Origin: Weissella sagaensis
GTDB lineage: Bacteria; Bacillota; Bacilli; Lactobacillales; Lactobacillaceae
Reading direction: 5' to 3'
NCBI RefSeq assembly: GCF_005405285.1
Contig: NZ_BJDT01000012.1
Span: 1-38,465 of the forward strand
DNA: 38,465 nucleotides
In this document: positions 1 through 8,294 of the stretch, piece by piece
How positions within the stretch are numbered: position 1 is the first letter of the stretch
Layout: each line of letters opens with the position of its first letter
Notes under the pieces: generated by a model
The model's input: the letters and a program-made list of their open reading frames with translations, nothing else
The model's database searches: none
What the model was told of the DNA's origin: nothing
Made by a program: the position numbers and the translations under genes

Positions 1-32
1 GCAACACAAAAGTTAGACAAAATTGAATATTT

Positions 33-104
33 TTAAACTGCTAAGGCATGTTCCCTGTATTCGCAGGGAGTCATGCCTTTTGTTTTCTGTGATATTCGTG
101 TGAC
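33..104 (-). pseudogene. IS3-family transposase, C-terminal remnant
   Basis: Read on the minus strand, this gives the last ~23 residues of an IS3-family OrfB transposase: RISQKTKGMTPCEYREHA followed by LAV and a stop. This is the usual end of the DDE domain in this family. The sequence from the stop to base 1 would be the IS terminal region. Everything upstream of the RIS motif is gone, replaced by unrelated coding debris. It is a dead IS end left by a past insertion or recombination. Confidence 0.7.
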
Positions 105-262
105 TTAACACACCTTCAAGTTCACCATGTTGACATTTAAAATATCGCGCCAGTGATCATATAATCGATCAACCGTTACACCAGAATAATCTGTGGGGCA
201 GTCCCAGCCTTCACCCTTTAGCTTGGCAGCTACAGCTTGTTCAAATTTATCTTCCGCTATTT
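105..262 (-). pseudogene. Gene fragment, possibly N-terminal part of a type I restriction HsdR subunit
   Basis: An open frame of about 50 codons runs to a stop at 105-107, with no start codon and an in-frame stop just upstream. Residues such as EDKFEQAVAAKLKGEGW and GVTVDRLYDHWRDILN resemble the first ~50 residues of HsdR (motor subunit of type I restriction enzymes), from memory only. Both ends are broken: the IS3 remnant truncates one side and the DUF536 gene lies on the other. Non-functional. The family assignment is tentative; the coding character of the frame is clearer than its identity. Confidence 0.35.
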
Positions 263-292
263 AACTAGTCTTCTTTTCTTTTTTAGTTGTAC

Positions 293-820
293 CTATTTAC
301 CAAAATGCCACCACTTTTTAGGTTTAGATTGTGACTCCGGGCTGCTATTTTCAGGTTCCGGTTGTTTGTCTGACGTCACTTCTTTTTCACCATCATCATG
401 CGGTGCCATAGTTAAGGCTTTCAAGTCCGTAATTTCTGCCTTGTATTCTTCGAGCAGTTGTTTGTCCTGTAAGGCCAATCTTTGTTGCTGGTCTAGTAAT
501 TTATGTAACTCCTTCTTTTCAGATTGAATTTCTGATACTAAATTGCGAAGGAATTTCACTTCATCTTGATCATAAACATCATCTTTTTCGTTGTCGTCAA
601 TATCATCTTTATGTTGATGTTCTTTGGTTGATGAACCATTTTTAAACATTGATTTAATAGTCTTTTGGCCGTCAACATTAACGTAAACGGTATTACCTTT
701 TGTTGATGTAAATTGACGTAAATCGATTGACGTATCTCTTTTTATCTTTTGCCATATGGCCTGCTTTGAAACGCCCAATTCATCAGCAAGTTCTCGAATT
801 GTTTTTAAATTTTCACTCAT
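293..820 (-). CDS. Replication-associated DUF536 protein
   Basis: 175 aa. Residues 1-50 form a helix-turn-helix: TIRELADELGVSKQAIWQKI. Residues ~75-135 are a charged coiled coil and the tail is low-complexity, ending in KPKKWWHFGK. This fits the DUF536 proteins commonly encoded directly after rep in theta-type plasmids of lactobacilli; the family is thought to help control or stabilise replication, but the mechanism is not known. Its ATG lies inside the end of rep (8-nt overlap), so it is probably translated by coupling. A truncated second copy of its 5' end sits at 24260-24319. Confidence 0.85.
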   Translation of the reverse strand: MSENLKTIRELADELGVSKQAIWQKIKRDTSIDLRQFTSTKGNTVYVNVDGQKTIKSMFKNGSSTKEHQHKDDIDDNEKDDVYDQDEVKFLRNLVSEIQSEKKELHKLLDQQQRLALQDKQLLEEYKAEITDLKALTMAPHDDGEKEVTSDKQPEPENSSPESQSKPKKWWHFGK

Positions 821-1967
821 GATCTATATCCTGCCTTTTAACGATTGGTAGATACTGTTCAATTGATTTTTTAAGATACTTAGCAATATTCTTTTTCGAA
901 TAGTCATCTTGTTTATCTCTGATATATGCTAAGTGTTCTTTCACGCCCTTTAAACCACGTAACTCTTTTAATTCGTCATAGAGTGGATAAACATTTTTCT
1001 GTAGCCCTGACAAAATAGCCGTATCCGTCAAATCAATATACGACAATAAGAAATGTTCCATCAGCAATTTTGTATATGGGCTCTTCATAGCTTCATACAC
1101 GAGGTCTTTTTCACTTTCTTCTTTTCTTATCTTACCGTCAATATAGGCTGGGTCATCTTGTTTGTAACTAGTATCGTCTGCCACCTGTTTTTTCGTGATA
1201 TGAAAGACAATACTGTCAATACTCCGTCCTTTTTTTACCTTATCGTACGCTACATTAAAGCTAGTACGATCTGTAATTTCTGCTAAAGGTTCTTTCAATA
1301 CCCTAGTTTCAAAGTTTGCAAATTTTTTATATTCATTAACAGTATCAGTCATTTCTCGTAACTCATGCATCCTTATTATGGGATTACGATAACCTTCAAC
1401 TTGTGCCTCTCGGCGTCCACCTTTAACGTGATAATGCTCATACTGATTGTAATTCATCGATAACCATCGATATAAAATAATAGCATATTTGCTATTTAAT
1501 TCCGCAAGGTCTGACAAAGCATGTTGCGTAAAATTATTTTTTAGATTAATTAAATATGGCATAATTCGGTCACTGAACTCGATAGTGACTTCATCATGAT
1601 AATCAGCCCATTTAACATAAGGAATCGGTACAATACTCTCAAAATCAAAACCTTTGTCTTGTTCTTTTTTAATCTGAAAAAAGGCTTGCTTTTGCATTTT
1701 TTCAACAGCTTCTTTAAATCGACTATGTTTGTTGTTGTCATCAACTTTAAAAAACGCAAACAACTCCCGTTTCGATAAATACACTGTTTGATCTTTGGGT
1801 GGATTATCCGTATCAATTAAAGACACAGCTAGCTCAAACATTTTGAGTGGCGTCTTATCCATTTTGGCAATGGACGTGATTAAACTATTATGTTCGACCA
1901 CTTTACGTTTCGCCAAATCAGGCGCTGTCTGTTCTTTCCTTGAATTCAATTCTGTTATAATAGCCAT
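813..1967 (-). CDS. repA: Plasmid replication initiator, Rep_3 superfamily
   Basis: 384 aa from the ATG at 1967. An upstream in-frame ATG at 2003 would add 12 residues, but AAAGGAGC at 1976-1983 is correctly placed for 1967. The protein has the two winged-helix arrangement of iteron-binding initiators: an N-terminal part with LITSIAKMDKTPLKMFELAVSL-type sequence, a central core with MPYLINLKNNFTQHAL and SKYAIILYRWLSMNY, and a C-terminal helical region. It should bind the iterons at 2072-2137 and open the origin. A hairpin overlies the presumed mRNA start. A deleted second copy lies at 24312-24757. Confidence 0.9.
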   Translation of the reverse strand: MAIITELNSRKEQTAPDLAKRKVVEHNSLITSIAKMDKTPLKMFELAVSLIDTDNPPKDQTVYLSKRELFAFFKVDDNNKHSRFKEAVEKMQKQAFFQIKKEQDKGFDFESIVPIPYVKWADYHDEVTIEFSDRIMPYLINLKNNFTQHALSDLAELNSKYAIILYRWLSMNYNQYEHYHVKGGRREAQVEGYRNPIIRMHELREMTDTVNEYKKFANFETRVLKEPLAEITDRTSFNVAYDKVKKGRSIDSIVFHITKKQVADDTSYKQDDPAYIDGKIRKEESEKDLVYEAMKSPYTKLLMEHFLLSYIDLTDTAILSGLQKNVYPLYDELKELRGLKGVKEHLAYIRDKQDDYSKKNIAKYLKKSIEQYLPIVKRQDIDHE

Positions 1968-1998
1968 ACAAATACGCTCCTTTGTGCGTGTTATTAGA

Positions 1999-2047
1999 AG
2001 CATAAAGAAAAACTTTTAGCCAGGATTTTCTTTATGCTTTTATTGTA
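1999..2047 (-). promoter_or_regulatory. rep promoter -10 and inverted repeat in the rep leader
   Basis: Arms AGCATAAAGAAAA (1999-2011) and TTTTCTTTATGCT (2026-2038) are a perfect 13-bp inverted repeat with a 14-nt loop. On the minus strand a TACAAT -10 element (2042-2047) lies just before it, so the transcript would start at the edge of the repeat; the -35 is poor. The repeat could be an operator for Rep autorepression, as in many iteron plasmids, or a leader hairpin affecting translation from the RBS at 1976-1983. Confidence 0.55.
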
Positions 2048-2071
2048 CACCGAAGTAACTACATTTAAAGT

Positions 2072-2137
2072 TTTTTTGTAGACCTATACATAGTTTTTTG
2101 TAGACCTGTACATAGTTTTTTGTAGACCTATTAGGTT
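2072..2137. repeat. Origin iterons, three 22-bp direct repeats
   Basis: Three tandem units begin at 2072, 2094 and 2116. Units one and two read TTTTTTGTAGACCTRTACATAG with one difference; the third keeps TTTTTTGTAGACCTAT and then diverges. They lie directly upstream of rep, as in pUCL287-like theta replicons of lactobacilli, where such iterons are the initiator binding sites. The T-rich units and the AT-rich DNA beyond them are consistent with a replication origin. Confidence 0.9.
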
Positions 2138-2168
2138 TAAAACCCTTGTCATTACTGGATTTATAACC

Positions 2169-2230
2169 ACGCAAAAGAACAAAAGATTAAAATATATAAG
2201 ATAAACTTATAATAGGCTGTGCCTTCTTCA
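2169..2230. repeat. 62-bp origin-proximal repeat, copy 1
   Basis: This AT-rich segment beyond the iterons recurs at 26429-26490 in the same orientation with about four mismatches. The second copy lies near the wreck of a second rep gene, so the repeat is best read as a conserved part of the replicon (possibly the unwinding region) that survived decay in the other copy. Confidence 0.7.
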
Positions 2231-2770
2231 CCTTTAAAAAATTATTTCAAAAGAGTTTATTCATATCACTATGATTGATAAACAAGCTCAGCGCATTTTA
2301 TCGGAGGACCTTTATTGAAGATCCAGTAAGTTTAAAACTGCCTATTACATCGTTATAGGTAATTTTAAATATATATTGATATAAACAAAAATTTAAAGTT
2401 GCTTAGAATGTACATTCTAGCTATTAAAAGCACTTACCGACTGGTACAACTAAATTAACCAAGGGGCAATAACTAAAATAAAAAAATTACCATATTTGAC
2501 TACGCCAATAAAATATACATACAAGAAAAACAAGTAATATGAAAATACAAGTAGAAAAGAGTTAGTCAGTTACCGTTTCACCCATATGACTCTCTATTCG
2601 CTATGTGTTGTATATAGCATTTAATGAGGTATCTTTTCAGAAATTTTTACCACGCACTGCAAATAATTAAACACAACTTAGATGACTTTCTATGATTTTT
2701 TAATTATGTAGATATGAATTACCTGTTTCATGAAAGGGTTTGCTGTGGTAAACTGAAAGCATCAATTAAA
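2231..2770. other. Intergenic region without a recognisable gene
   Basis: About 540 bp of AT-rich DNA between the origin and the small-RNA locus. No credible reading frame was found on either strand. The one clear structure is a perfect 16-bp palindrome, TAGAATGTACATTCTA, at 2404-2419, which could be a protein binding site but matches no operator I know. No tRNA-like or terminator-like structure is visible. Confidence 0.5.
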
Positions 2771-2779
2771 TACAAATGC

Positions 2780-2893
2780 AAAAAAAAGCCCCAAGAATTG
2801 GTGTTCTTGGAGATTGCTTTTTATAAGAAGTACCTTGTCGGGATTGGCGTCCCACTTGGTATGACTTGATGTGCACAACCACATCAAGATTTA
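2780..2893 (-). ncRNA. Small RNA of about 114 nt with its own promoter and terminator
   Basis: On the minus strand a good sigma-A promoter (TTTACA, 16 bp, TATACT) ends at 2900, so transcription would start near 2893. The transcript would open with a 9-bp hairpin (CTTGATGTG / CACATCAAG, loop 6), continue through a short GGGA/TCCC stem, and end in a 7-bp hairpin CCAAGAA / TTCTTGG followed by GGC and eight T. It holds no plausible reading frame. The architecture resembles antisense RNAs of plasmid control or type I addiction systems, but I found no small toxin gene opposite it. Identity unknown; its existence is well supported by promoter plus terminator. Confidence 0.6.
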
Positions 2894-2899
2894 CTTTTA

Positions 2900-2927
2900 A
2901 GTATAACATATCTGGTAGCGGTGTAAA
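2900..2927 (-). promoter_or_regulatory. Promoter of the small RNA
   Basis: Minus-strand -35 TTTACA at 2922-2927 and -10 TATACT at 2900-2905, with a 16-bp spacer. It points into the hairpins of the small RNA and not toward any protein gene. Confidence 0.6.
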
Positions 2928-2989
2928 GTTTTTAGACAAGATATGGTTAGAAAAAAAGACAGGAAAATTCCTGGCAAAGACGATAACAA

Positions 2990-3640
2990 CGGACTTTGTG
3001 GATCTTGATGAGAGAACCACAAAGCCTTTTTCTTTTGCCGGGGAGTAGTGTTAACCGATATCAAACAAGCGTATAACTCACGCAGCTAAAAAGAAGCCTA
3101 GGTGGACTCTAGGACGTTAAGTGAAGGTCCTTGCTGTGCGCTCCATGGACAGTGTAAACAAAGAAATGGAGAGGAAATGCTAATTAGTCCACGTTTGGAT
3201 AGCTAATTAGGATTCGGTCACGGGTTGCGCCGTGATGAAGACATAAAGCCTGCGGAGAAGCTGGTTCAGTAATGAATCGAAGTCGGTAGTCCCCGGATTG
3301 TGTAAAGGGTTAAACAGTTACCTATATGAAAAAACGTCTCTAATGATGGTTTAGAGAAGTTTTTTAGTTGTCAATATCTTCATATGTTAACAATATATAA
3401 ACAACGTCAAAACACAACCGAATGGGTTGTAAGGGATAGCTTGCGCGTAATCTACTGTGACGAAAGTCAGTCGTTATGAGATGCACATAATGAAGCTCAC
3501 CAATTGCCCCGCTTAGGGGATTGTTGGTGAAATGTCGAGAGAGAGCTTTGCGAGCTGGTTATAACGATAGGATTTGAATTAGTCGTTTTGTTGTGAGGCA
3601 TTGAGAGAGTTGTGTGCTGTTAAAAAACAGGTCAGTATAC
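2990..3640 (+). ncRNA. Candidate large structured RNA (ROOL/plasmid lncRNA-like)
   Basis: About 650 bp with no protein gene but many hairpins: CTTTGTGG/CCACAAAG near 3000, CCTAG/CTAGG near 3105, CTCCAT/ATGGAG at ~3141-3173, CTAATTAG pairs at ~3181-3210, TCACGG/CCGTGA at ~3217-3234, GAC-GAAA-GTC (a GNRA tetraloop) at ~3460, and CACCAA..CCCC/GGGG..TTGGTG at ~3499-3530. Purine-rich loops and the GAAA loop favour the plus strand. Size and plasmid setting fit the ornate RNAs known from Lactobacillales (ROOL class; the abundant plasmid lncRNA of L. salivarius), but I cannot align it to them from memory. Ends are uncertain; the hairpin at 3328-3366 may be its terminator or an internal stem. Confidence 0.4.
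3328..3366 (+). terminator. Terminator-like hairpin inside the structured RNA region
   Basis: AAAAAACGTCTCTAA and TTAGAGAAGTTTTTT pair with one mismatch around a 6-8 nt loop, giving A and T tracts on both sides so that it could stop transcription in either direction. It is either the 3' end of a ~370-nt RNA from the left or part of a longer folded RNA. Confidence 0.5.
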
Positions 3641-3655
3641 ATAAAAAAATATTAG

Positions 3656-4237
3656 TTATGCGAAAAAATATGTAAGAAACCAAAATACGAACCCTGAGAG
3701 CAATCCTGTTGGTACAATAGCATACAAATAATTTTTTATTTCAAACCAGCTCATTTTTTTATGAGTTTGATTAATTTCAGTCGATAACCGATTAGCGACT
3801 TGGTCCATAGTCCTTTGAACGGTCTGGTTTAGGCTGTCGTTTAGGGCTTTCAACGTGGTGTTGTTGCTCTTTTGCAGACTGTTTATCTGTTGCAATTCGT
3901 CGATTGTTTTGCGATTGACCGTCTTTGTTTGTTCGTTGAACTGATTTTGAGCGTCTTTGAGCAGAGCGACTAATCGTTCTCTGCTGGTTTCTTTGCTGTT
4001 CTCTAAATTGTTCAAGGTCTCTTGAAAGGCTTGATTGACCTTTTGGCTGGCTTGGTCGATTTGTGTCAGCTGTTCGGTCAGTTCGATTTGTTGTTTGCTT
4101 TGTAGTTGAATTTGTGTGCCCTGATAGTTCCTGATTTCTTTCAGGGTCTGATTGAGCGCTGTTAAATCTGTTTGTATCTGGGTTTCTGGTATCTGTTTGG
4201 TTGTATCTTGGGTCTCTGGTACGTCTTTCCAACTCAT
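3656..4237 (-). CDS. mobB: MobB-like mobilisation protein, coiled coil with membrane anchor
   Basis: 193 aa from the ATG at 4237, which has AAAGGAGG about 9 nt upstream; starts further upstream lack one. Residues ~15-160 are a long Q/N/E/T-rich coiled coil, and residues ~172-193 (AIVPTGLLSGFVFWFLTYFF) form one C-terminal membrane helix. It is the last gene of the mob operon. In analogous operons the small accessory Mob protein helps the relaxase at the membrane or coupling protein; that role is inferred here. Its first 446 nt overlap the 3' end of mobA in another frame, so both proteins are read from the same DNA. Confidence 0.7.
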   Translation of the reverse strand: MSWKDVPETQDTTKQIPETQIQTDLTALNQTLKEIRNYQGTQIQLQSKQQIELTEQLTQIDQASQKVNQAFQETLNNLENSKETSRERLVALLKDAQNQFNEQTKTVNRKTIDELQQINSLQKSNNTTLKALNDSLNQTVQRTMDQVANRLSTEINQTHKKMSWFEIKNYLYAIVPTGLLSGFVFWFLTYFFA

Positions 4238-4964
4238 TGTAAATTGCCTCCTTTTCGTAAGCTGTGCCAAGTTTATTGCCACGAGCTTTATAATTCGTCC
4301 CAGTTAGCTGATAGGTAAGGTCTTTACCTCGTTCCCATACATCTATTGCTTTTTGTTTTAAATCGTCTTTAAACGCTTGAAAATCGGAAATAAGTTGATT
4401 AGACATCGTACTATCAACAGCCTGCCTTATTTGCTCTTTCCATGTGGGTTGCCCACGATCATGCATTTTAATTTCTGCCATAGAACGTTTTTCATAGCGT
4501 TCAGGATCAGGGTGCGTTACTTCTAGTCCATGTTTTTGTACGATTTCATCGGTGTTATGAACGAGCTTTTCACGATATTCTTGCCAATTTCCGTGCATTT
4601 TCTTGCCGGTTTCCAAGTCGATTGCCCCAATGACAGCGTGAATATGTAAGGCGTCCGTATCAGCATGCTCATATAGTGCCACTTGTTGATTAGGGTAGGT
4701 TTGTTGATACACTTCTTTGGCAATATCGAGCGCTTTTTGTTGGTCGTTTTCGTTTGTCGGGTCAAATTCTTTGGGACTAAACGAGATACGACTAGCATAC
4801 GCTTGTGTTTTGCCTTGATTACCATACACTTCACGGACTTGTTTAAATTGACTTTTTGTGTAGTCAACATCAAGGTTTAGTCCGTCTTTTAAAACTGCCC
4901 GTTTTTCAGCGTAATTGACAAGGCGTGACGCGCTGGCAGACCGTTTTATGTGAGTTGTTGCCAT
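3792..4964 (-). CDS. mobA: Relaxase, MobA/MobL type (MOBP)
   Basis: 390 aa. The N-terminal ~170 residues form the relaxase domain: a candidate active Tyr in the SRLVNYAEKRA segment near residue 18, and the metal-binding histidine motif ALYEHADTDALHIHAVIGAID near 100-120, then HPDPERYEKR. The enzyme should nick one strand at oriT and stay bound through the Tyr to start mobilisation. After residue ~235 the protein is a disordered Arg/Gln/Ser/Asn-rich tail, encoded by the same DNA as the mobB-like gene. GAGGTGG precedes the ATG. The start overlaps mobC by 19 nt, indicating coupled translation. Confidence 0.88.
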   Translation of the reverse strand: MATTHIKRSASASRLVNYAEKRAVLKDGLNLDVDYTKSQFKQVREVYGNQGKTQAYASRISFSPKEFDPTNENDQQKALDIAKEVYQQTYPNQQVALYEHADTDALHIHAVIGAIDLETGKKMHGNWQEYREKLVHNTDEIVQKHGLEVTHPDPERYEKRSMAEIKMHDRGQPTWKEQIRQAVDSTMSNQLISDFQAFKDDLKQKAIDVWERGKDLTYQLTGTNYKARGNKLGTAYEKEAIYNELERRTRDPRYNQTDTRNPDTNRFNSAQSDPERNQELSGHTNSTTKQTTNRTDRTADTNRPSQPKGQSSLSRDLEQFREQQRNQQRTISRSAQRRSKSVQRTNKDGQSQNNRRIATDKQSAKEQQHHVESPKRQPKPDRSKDYGPSR

Positions 4965-5299
4965 ATGTGTGCCACCTCACTTTGCAGTTCCTGCAATGCT
5001 TGGGCAGGGACATTGCCCCCTTGATTGGCATGTTTGGTTAATTGATTAAGATTGCCCCCGATTTTTGCTAATTGACGGGTCAATTCTTGGGCTTCTTTTG
5101 CGCCAATCTTAGGGGCAACGATCCGTGCCCCTTGTGCCTTCTTTTTGACAAAAGCAGGCACGGACATATTTAAAGTTTTCGCAGATTGCGAAAGCTTTAA
5201 ATAGTCCTGCTCGCTCACTCTAAAATTGATTTGCCGACTGTCTTTCCGATTGGGTTGTTTATCGGATAGAGAGCTAGCCATATTGTGTTGTTCGCTCAC
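4946..5299 (-). CDS. mobC: MobC-like relaxosome accessory protein
   Basis: 117 aa from a GTG at 5299, chosen because GGAGGTG stands about 7 nt before it. Residues ~20-60 (RQINFRVSEQDYLKLSQSAKTL) are a ribbon-helix-helix DNA-binding domain, followed by a helical segment (IGGNLNQLTKHANQGG) typical of MobC proteins. Members of this family bind oriT, bend or melt it, and assist the relaxase. It is the first gene of the mob operon, directly beside the palindromes at 5337-5396 that are the likely target. Confidence 0.8.
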   Translation of the reverse strand: MSEQHNMASSLSDKQPNRKDSRQINFRVSEQDYLKLSQSAKTLNMSVPAFVKKKAQGARIVAPKIGAKEAQELTRQLAKIGGNLNQLTKHANQGGNVPAQALQELQSEVAHIWQQLT

Positions 5300-5336
5300 A
5301 AACCCCACCTCCCTTTGTTTTGCCTTTCAGGCAAGT

Positions 5337-5396
5337 GAATTGATTGATTAAGCTCGTGAAACCCTAAGGGTTTCTACTCACATAATAAATCAATTC
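5337..5396. other. Candidate origin of transfer (oriT)
   Basis: Directly upstream of mobC lie an inverted repeat GAATTGATT (5337-5345) / AATCAATTC (5388-5396) and, inside it, the palindrome GAAACCCTAAGGGTTTC (5358-5374). Nested repeats beside the first mob gene are the usual form of MOBP oriT sites. The nick position cannot be read from the sequence. Confidence 0.5.
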
Positions 5397-5399
5397 GCG

Positions 5400-5966
5400 G
5401 GGTTTGGAAGCAACCCACATGCTAGCCAATTAAGTGACTGATTTGGTGCTTGCAAAGGGGACGCTAGCGCTCGCCCCTTGACCCCCTAGCTACGCAAACT
5501 CATGGAAAAATGACTAGCTATATGCTAGCCACTTTTTACCAATCGTTGCGTATGCCATTTGCGGAATAAATCCGCAAATGGCGTCTACCCGACGGGGGCT
5601 GTCTGCCGAATTATTTTGCATAATAAGCATGATTTCATCAAGACAAATTTCGCACTTGACGCATGCTCTAAGCAGGAGCTCTTCCAGCAGACTATTTCAT
5701 GGAAAGTTCTGCCCGAACAGGGCAATCTAAGCTAGATTGATCGCAAAAAATATATTATGTAGTTACATATTATATTTTGATATACTAATTAACGGCAATT
5801 TGTCCTGAAAGGTTTTGTTGTAATGGTATTTCAAATTATCTCGTTTAATATACTGATAAGCATTTTACTTAGTGATACATAAAAGTCGTGATACAATTAG
5901 CCGTAGTTCGAAAGGGTATTATGGTCACTAAGTTACACATATAAGTTTTTATGGAGGCATTGTAAT
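5400..5966. other. Non-coding region between oriT and clpL with a strong hairpin
   Basis: No credible gene. A perfect hairpin GCCATTTGCGGA (5554-5565) / TCCGCAAATGGC (5571-5582) with a 5-nt loop has no T tract, so it is not a terminator; with the GCTAGC-rich stretch at 5420-5540 it may belong to the transfer or single-strand origin. The last 150 bp should hold the clpL promoter. A TACAAT -10 near 5895 is plausible, but neither a CIRCE element nor a CtsR heptad repeat is recognisable. Confidence 0.45.
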
Positions 5967-8081
5967 ATGGCAAATTCCTACGGAAATGATCCTTTTTTCA
6001 ATAATGATATGGATGATATTTTTAACCAAGTATTTAAACGTATGGGGAATCCTAACTCAGATTCTGCTCGCTACTTGGTTAATGGTCAATCGTTAACTTC
6101 AGACGAGTTTACTCAATATCGAGCAACTGGTAAATTACCAGAACAAGCAAAAACAATTGAAGTATCTAAAGATGGACAACAAGCTCTTAAAAAGGGTGGT
6201 ATTTTAGAAAAACTAGGAACCAACTTAACAGAACAAGCACGCGATGGATTGCTAGATTCAGTTATTGGACGTGAAAATGAAATTCAAGAAACAGCGGAAA
6301 TTTTAAGCCGTCGAACCAAAAACAATCCAATTTTAGTTGGCGATGCGGGGGTTGGTAAAACAGCCATAGTTGAGGGACTGGCGCAAGCGATTGTAAATGG
6401 TAAAGTTCCAGAAGCAATTCGGGACAAAGAAATTTACTCTATTGACTTGTCCTCCTTAGAAGCTGGAACTCAGTATCGCGGTTCTTTTGAAGAGAACATC
6501 AAAGACTTAGTCAAGGAAGTTAAGGCTGCTGGCAATATTATTCTATTCTTTGATGAAATCCACCAGATAATTGGTACTGGTTCAACAGGTGGTGAAGACG
6601 GTGGTAAAGGCTTAGCTGATATTATTAAGCCAGCATTGTCTCGTGGCGAACTAACCGTTATTGGTGCCACTACCCAAGATGAATATCGCAATACAATTTT
6701 GAAAAATGCAGCTTTGGCTCGTCGATTCAATGATGTTGTAGTCAATGAACCTAATGCTGAAGACACTCTTAAAATTCTGAAGGGTATCAAAAACTTGTAT
6801 GAAGAACATCATCATGTAAAATTGCCAGATGATGTTTTGAAGGCAGCGGTGGATTACTCCATCCAATATATTCCACAAAGAACGCTACCAGATAAAGCAA
6901 TTGATTTGATTGATATGACAGCGGCTCATTTGGCAGCACATCAGCCTGAAAATGATGAAACAGCTTTAAAGGAAAAGCTCAATCAATTGCAAAAAGAAAA
7001 AGATCAAGCGGTGGAAAAAGAAGACTTTAAGCGGGCCGCGGATTTGAAGCAACAAATCGAGGCTGCTAATAAGCAAATTGATAATGTAGGTAAAAAGGAA
7101 GAAGTAGTGGCTACCGTTGATGATGTTGCTCAATCAGTAGAACGGTTAACGGGAATTCCAGTCTCAGATATGGGTGCTAATGATATTGAACGGTTAAAAG
7201 ATTTGGATAGTCGCTTAAAGAGTAAAGTTATCGGTCAAGATCAAGCGGTAGCAATGGTTGCTAGAGCTATTCGTCGGAATCGAGCTGGCTTCTCAGAAGG
7301 TGAACAGCCTATCGGTAGTTTCCTATTTGTTGGTCCAACCGGGGTTGGTAAAACTGAATTAGCTAAACAATTAGCATTAGACATGTTTGGTGATAAGGAT
7401 GCAATCATTCGATTGGATATGAGTGAGTATTCAGATCGGACTGCTGTTTCAAAATTAATTGGTACATCAGCTGGTTATGTAGGCTATGATGATAACTCTA
7501 ATACCTTAACGGAACGAGTACGTCGAAATCCTTATTCAATTGTATTACTAGATGAAATTGAAAAAGCAGATCCACAAGTATTGACGCTTTTGCTTCAGGT
7601 AATGGATGACGGTCGTTTGACGGATGGACAGGGTAATGTAATTAACTTCAAGAATACCATTATTATTGCTACATCCAATGCTGGATTTGGTAATGAAAAG
7701 TTAACTGGCGATGCAGACAGAGACCAAACTTTAATGGATAAGTTGGCTCCATTCTTCCGTCCAGAATTCCTAAACCGGTTCAATGGAATCGTTGAATTCT
7801 CACATCTAACTAAGCAAGATTTAAGTCAGATTGTTGATTTAATGATTTCCGATGTTCAAAAAACACTAGCGAAAAAGGATTTGACTTTGAAAGTAACCGA
7901 TGCAGCTAAGGATTGGTTGATGGAACAAGGATATGACGAAGCAATGGGAGCTCGTCCATTAAGAAGGGTGATTGAACAACAAATTCGTGATAAGGTAACG
8001 GATTTCTACCTTGACCACTTAGATATCAAAAACTTGAAGGCTGATTTGAAGGATGATCAAATCGTGATTGAGCAAGCCTAA
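5967..8081 (+). CDS. clpL: ClpL ATPase, stress chaperone of the Clp/Hsp100 family
   Basis: 704 aa, the normal ClpL length. The short N-terminal segment (~1-90, rich in Asn/Asp/Phe) lacks the ClpA/B-type double repeat. AAA1 holds Walker A GDAGVGKT near residue 125 and Walker B ILFFDEIH; a short middle coiled coil spans ~330-370; AAA2 holds Walker A GPTGVGKT near 455 and Walker B IVLLDEIE, followed by the D2-small domain. ClpL disaggregates and refolds proteins and raises heat and acid survival in lactobacilli, where plasmid-borne copies are known. GGAGG precedes the ATG by 9 nt. It stands alone between oriT and a terminator at 8121. Confidence 0.95.
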   Translation: MANSYGNDPFFNNDMDDIFNQVFKRMGNPNSDSARYLVNGQSLTSDEFTQYRATGKLPEQAKTIEVSKDGQQALKKGGILEKLGTNLTEQARDGLLDSVIGRENEIQETAEILSRRTKNNPILVGDAGVGKTAIVEGLAQAIVNGKVPEAIRDKEIYSIDLSSLEAGTQYRGSFEENIKDLVKEVKAAGNIILFFDEIHQIIGTGSTGGEDGGKGLADIIKPALSRGELTVIGATTQDEYRNTILKNAALARRFNDVVVNEPNAEDTLKILKGIKNLYEEHHHVKLPDDVLKAAVDYSIQYIPQRTLPDKAIDLIDMTAAHLAAHQPENDETALKEKLNQLQKEKDQAVEKEDFKRAADLKQQIEAANKQIDNVGKKEEVVATVDDVAQSVERLTGIPVSDMGANDIERLKDLDSRLKSKVIGQDQAVAMVARAIRRNRAGFSEGEQPIGSFLFVGPTGVGKTELAKQLALDMFGDKDAIIRLDMSEYSDRTAVSKLIGTSAGYVGYDDNSNTLTERVRRNPYSIVLLDEIEKADPQVLTLLLQVMDDGRLTDGQGNVINFKNTIIIATSNAGFGNEKLTGDADRDQTLMDKLAPFFRPEFLNRFNGIVEFSHLTKQDLSQIVDLMISDVQKTLAKKDLTLKVTDAAKDWLMEQGYDEAMGARPLRRVIEQQIRDKVTDFYLDHLDIKNLKADLKDDQIVIEQA

Positions 8082-8120
8082 CTTAGCAAACAGCTTACTT
8101 TGGGCTTTGTTTACGGAAAG

Positions 8121-8160
8121 CGAGGATGACAGATTAATTTCTGTGATCCTCGTTTTTATT
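8121..8160 (+). terminator. clpL terminator
   Basis: CGAGGATGACAG / CTGTGATCCTCG pair with one mismatch around an 8-nt loop and are followed by TTTTTATT, 40 nt after the clpL stop. Confidence 0.85.
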
Positions 8161-8294
8161 TGGGTTTTAGTTCAGAATAAGGATTATTGGTTTTGTTATT
8201 TTTAATAACTAAAATTTACCTAATAAAAGCTATCTTTATTAGACTTATGACCGATTTAAATGTAAACAAAAATGATAGTTTTTTTCTTCTTAAA

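Noticed and set aside
2766..3048. Open frames on both strands over the small-RNA region (about 60-84 codons)
   Set aside because: No ribosome sites, no protein-like composition, and they run through terminator hairpins; the locus is better explained as RNA.
3060..3640. Group II intron
   Set aside because: No reverse transcriptase gene, no clear GUGYG start and no recognisable domain V, although the region is highly structured.
5554..5582. Perfect hairpin as a transcription terminator
   Set aside because: No T tract on either strand and no gene ending nearby; more likely part of a transfer or replication region.
5870..5966. CtsR or CIRCE operator upstream of clpL
   Set aside because: Neither the GGTCAAA heptad repeat nor the TTAGCACTC-N9-GAGTGCTAA repeat is present.
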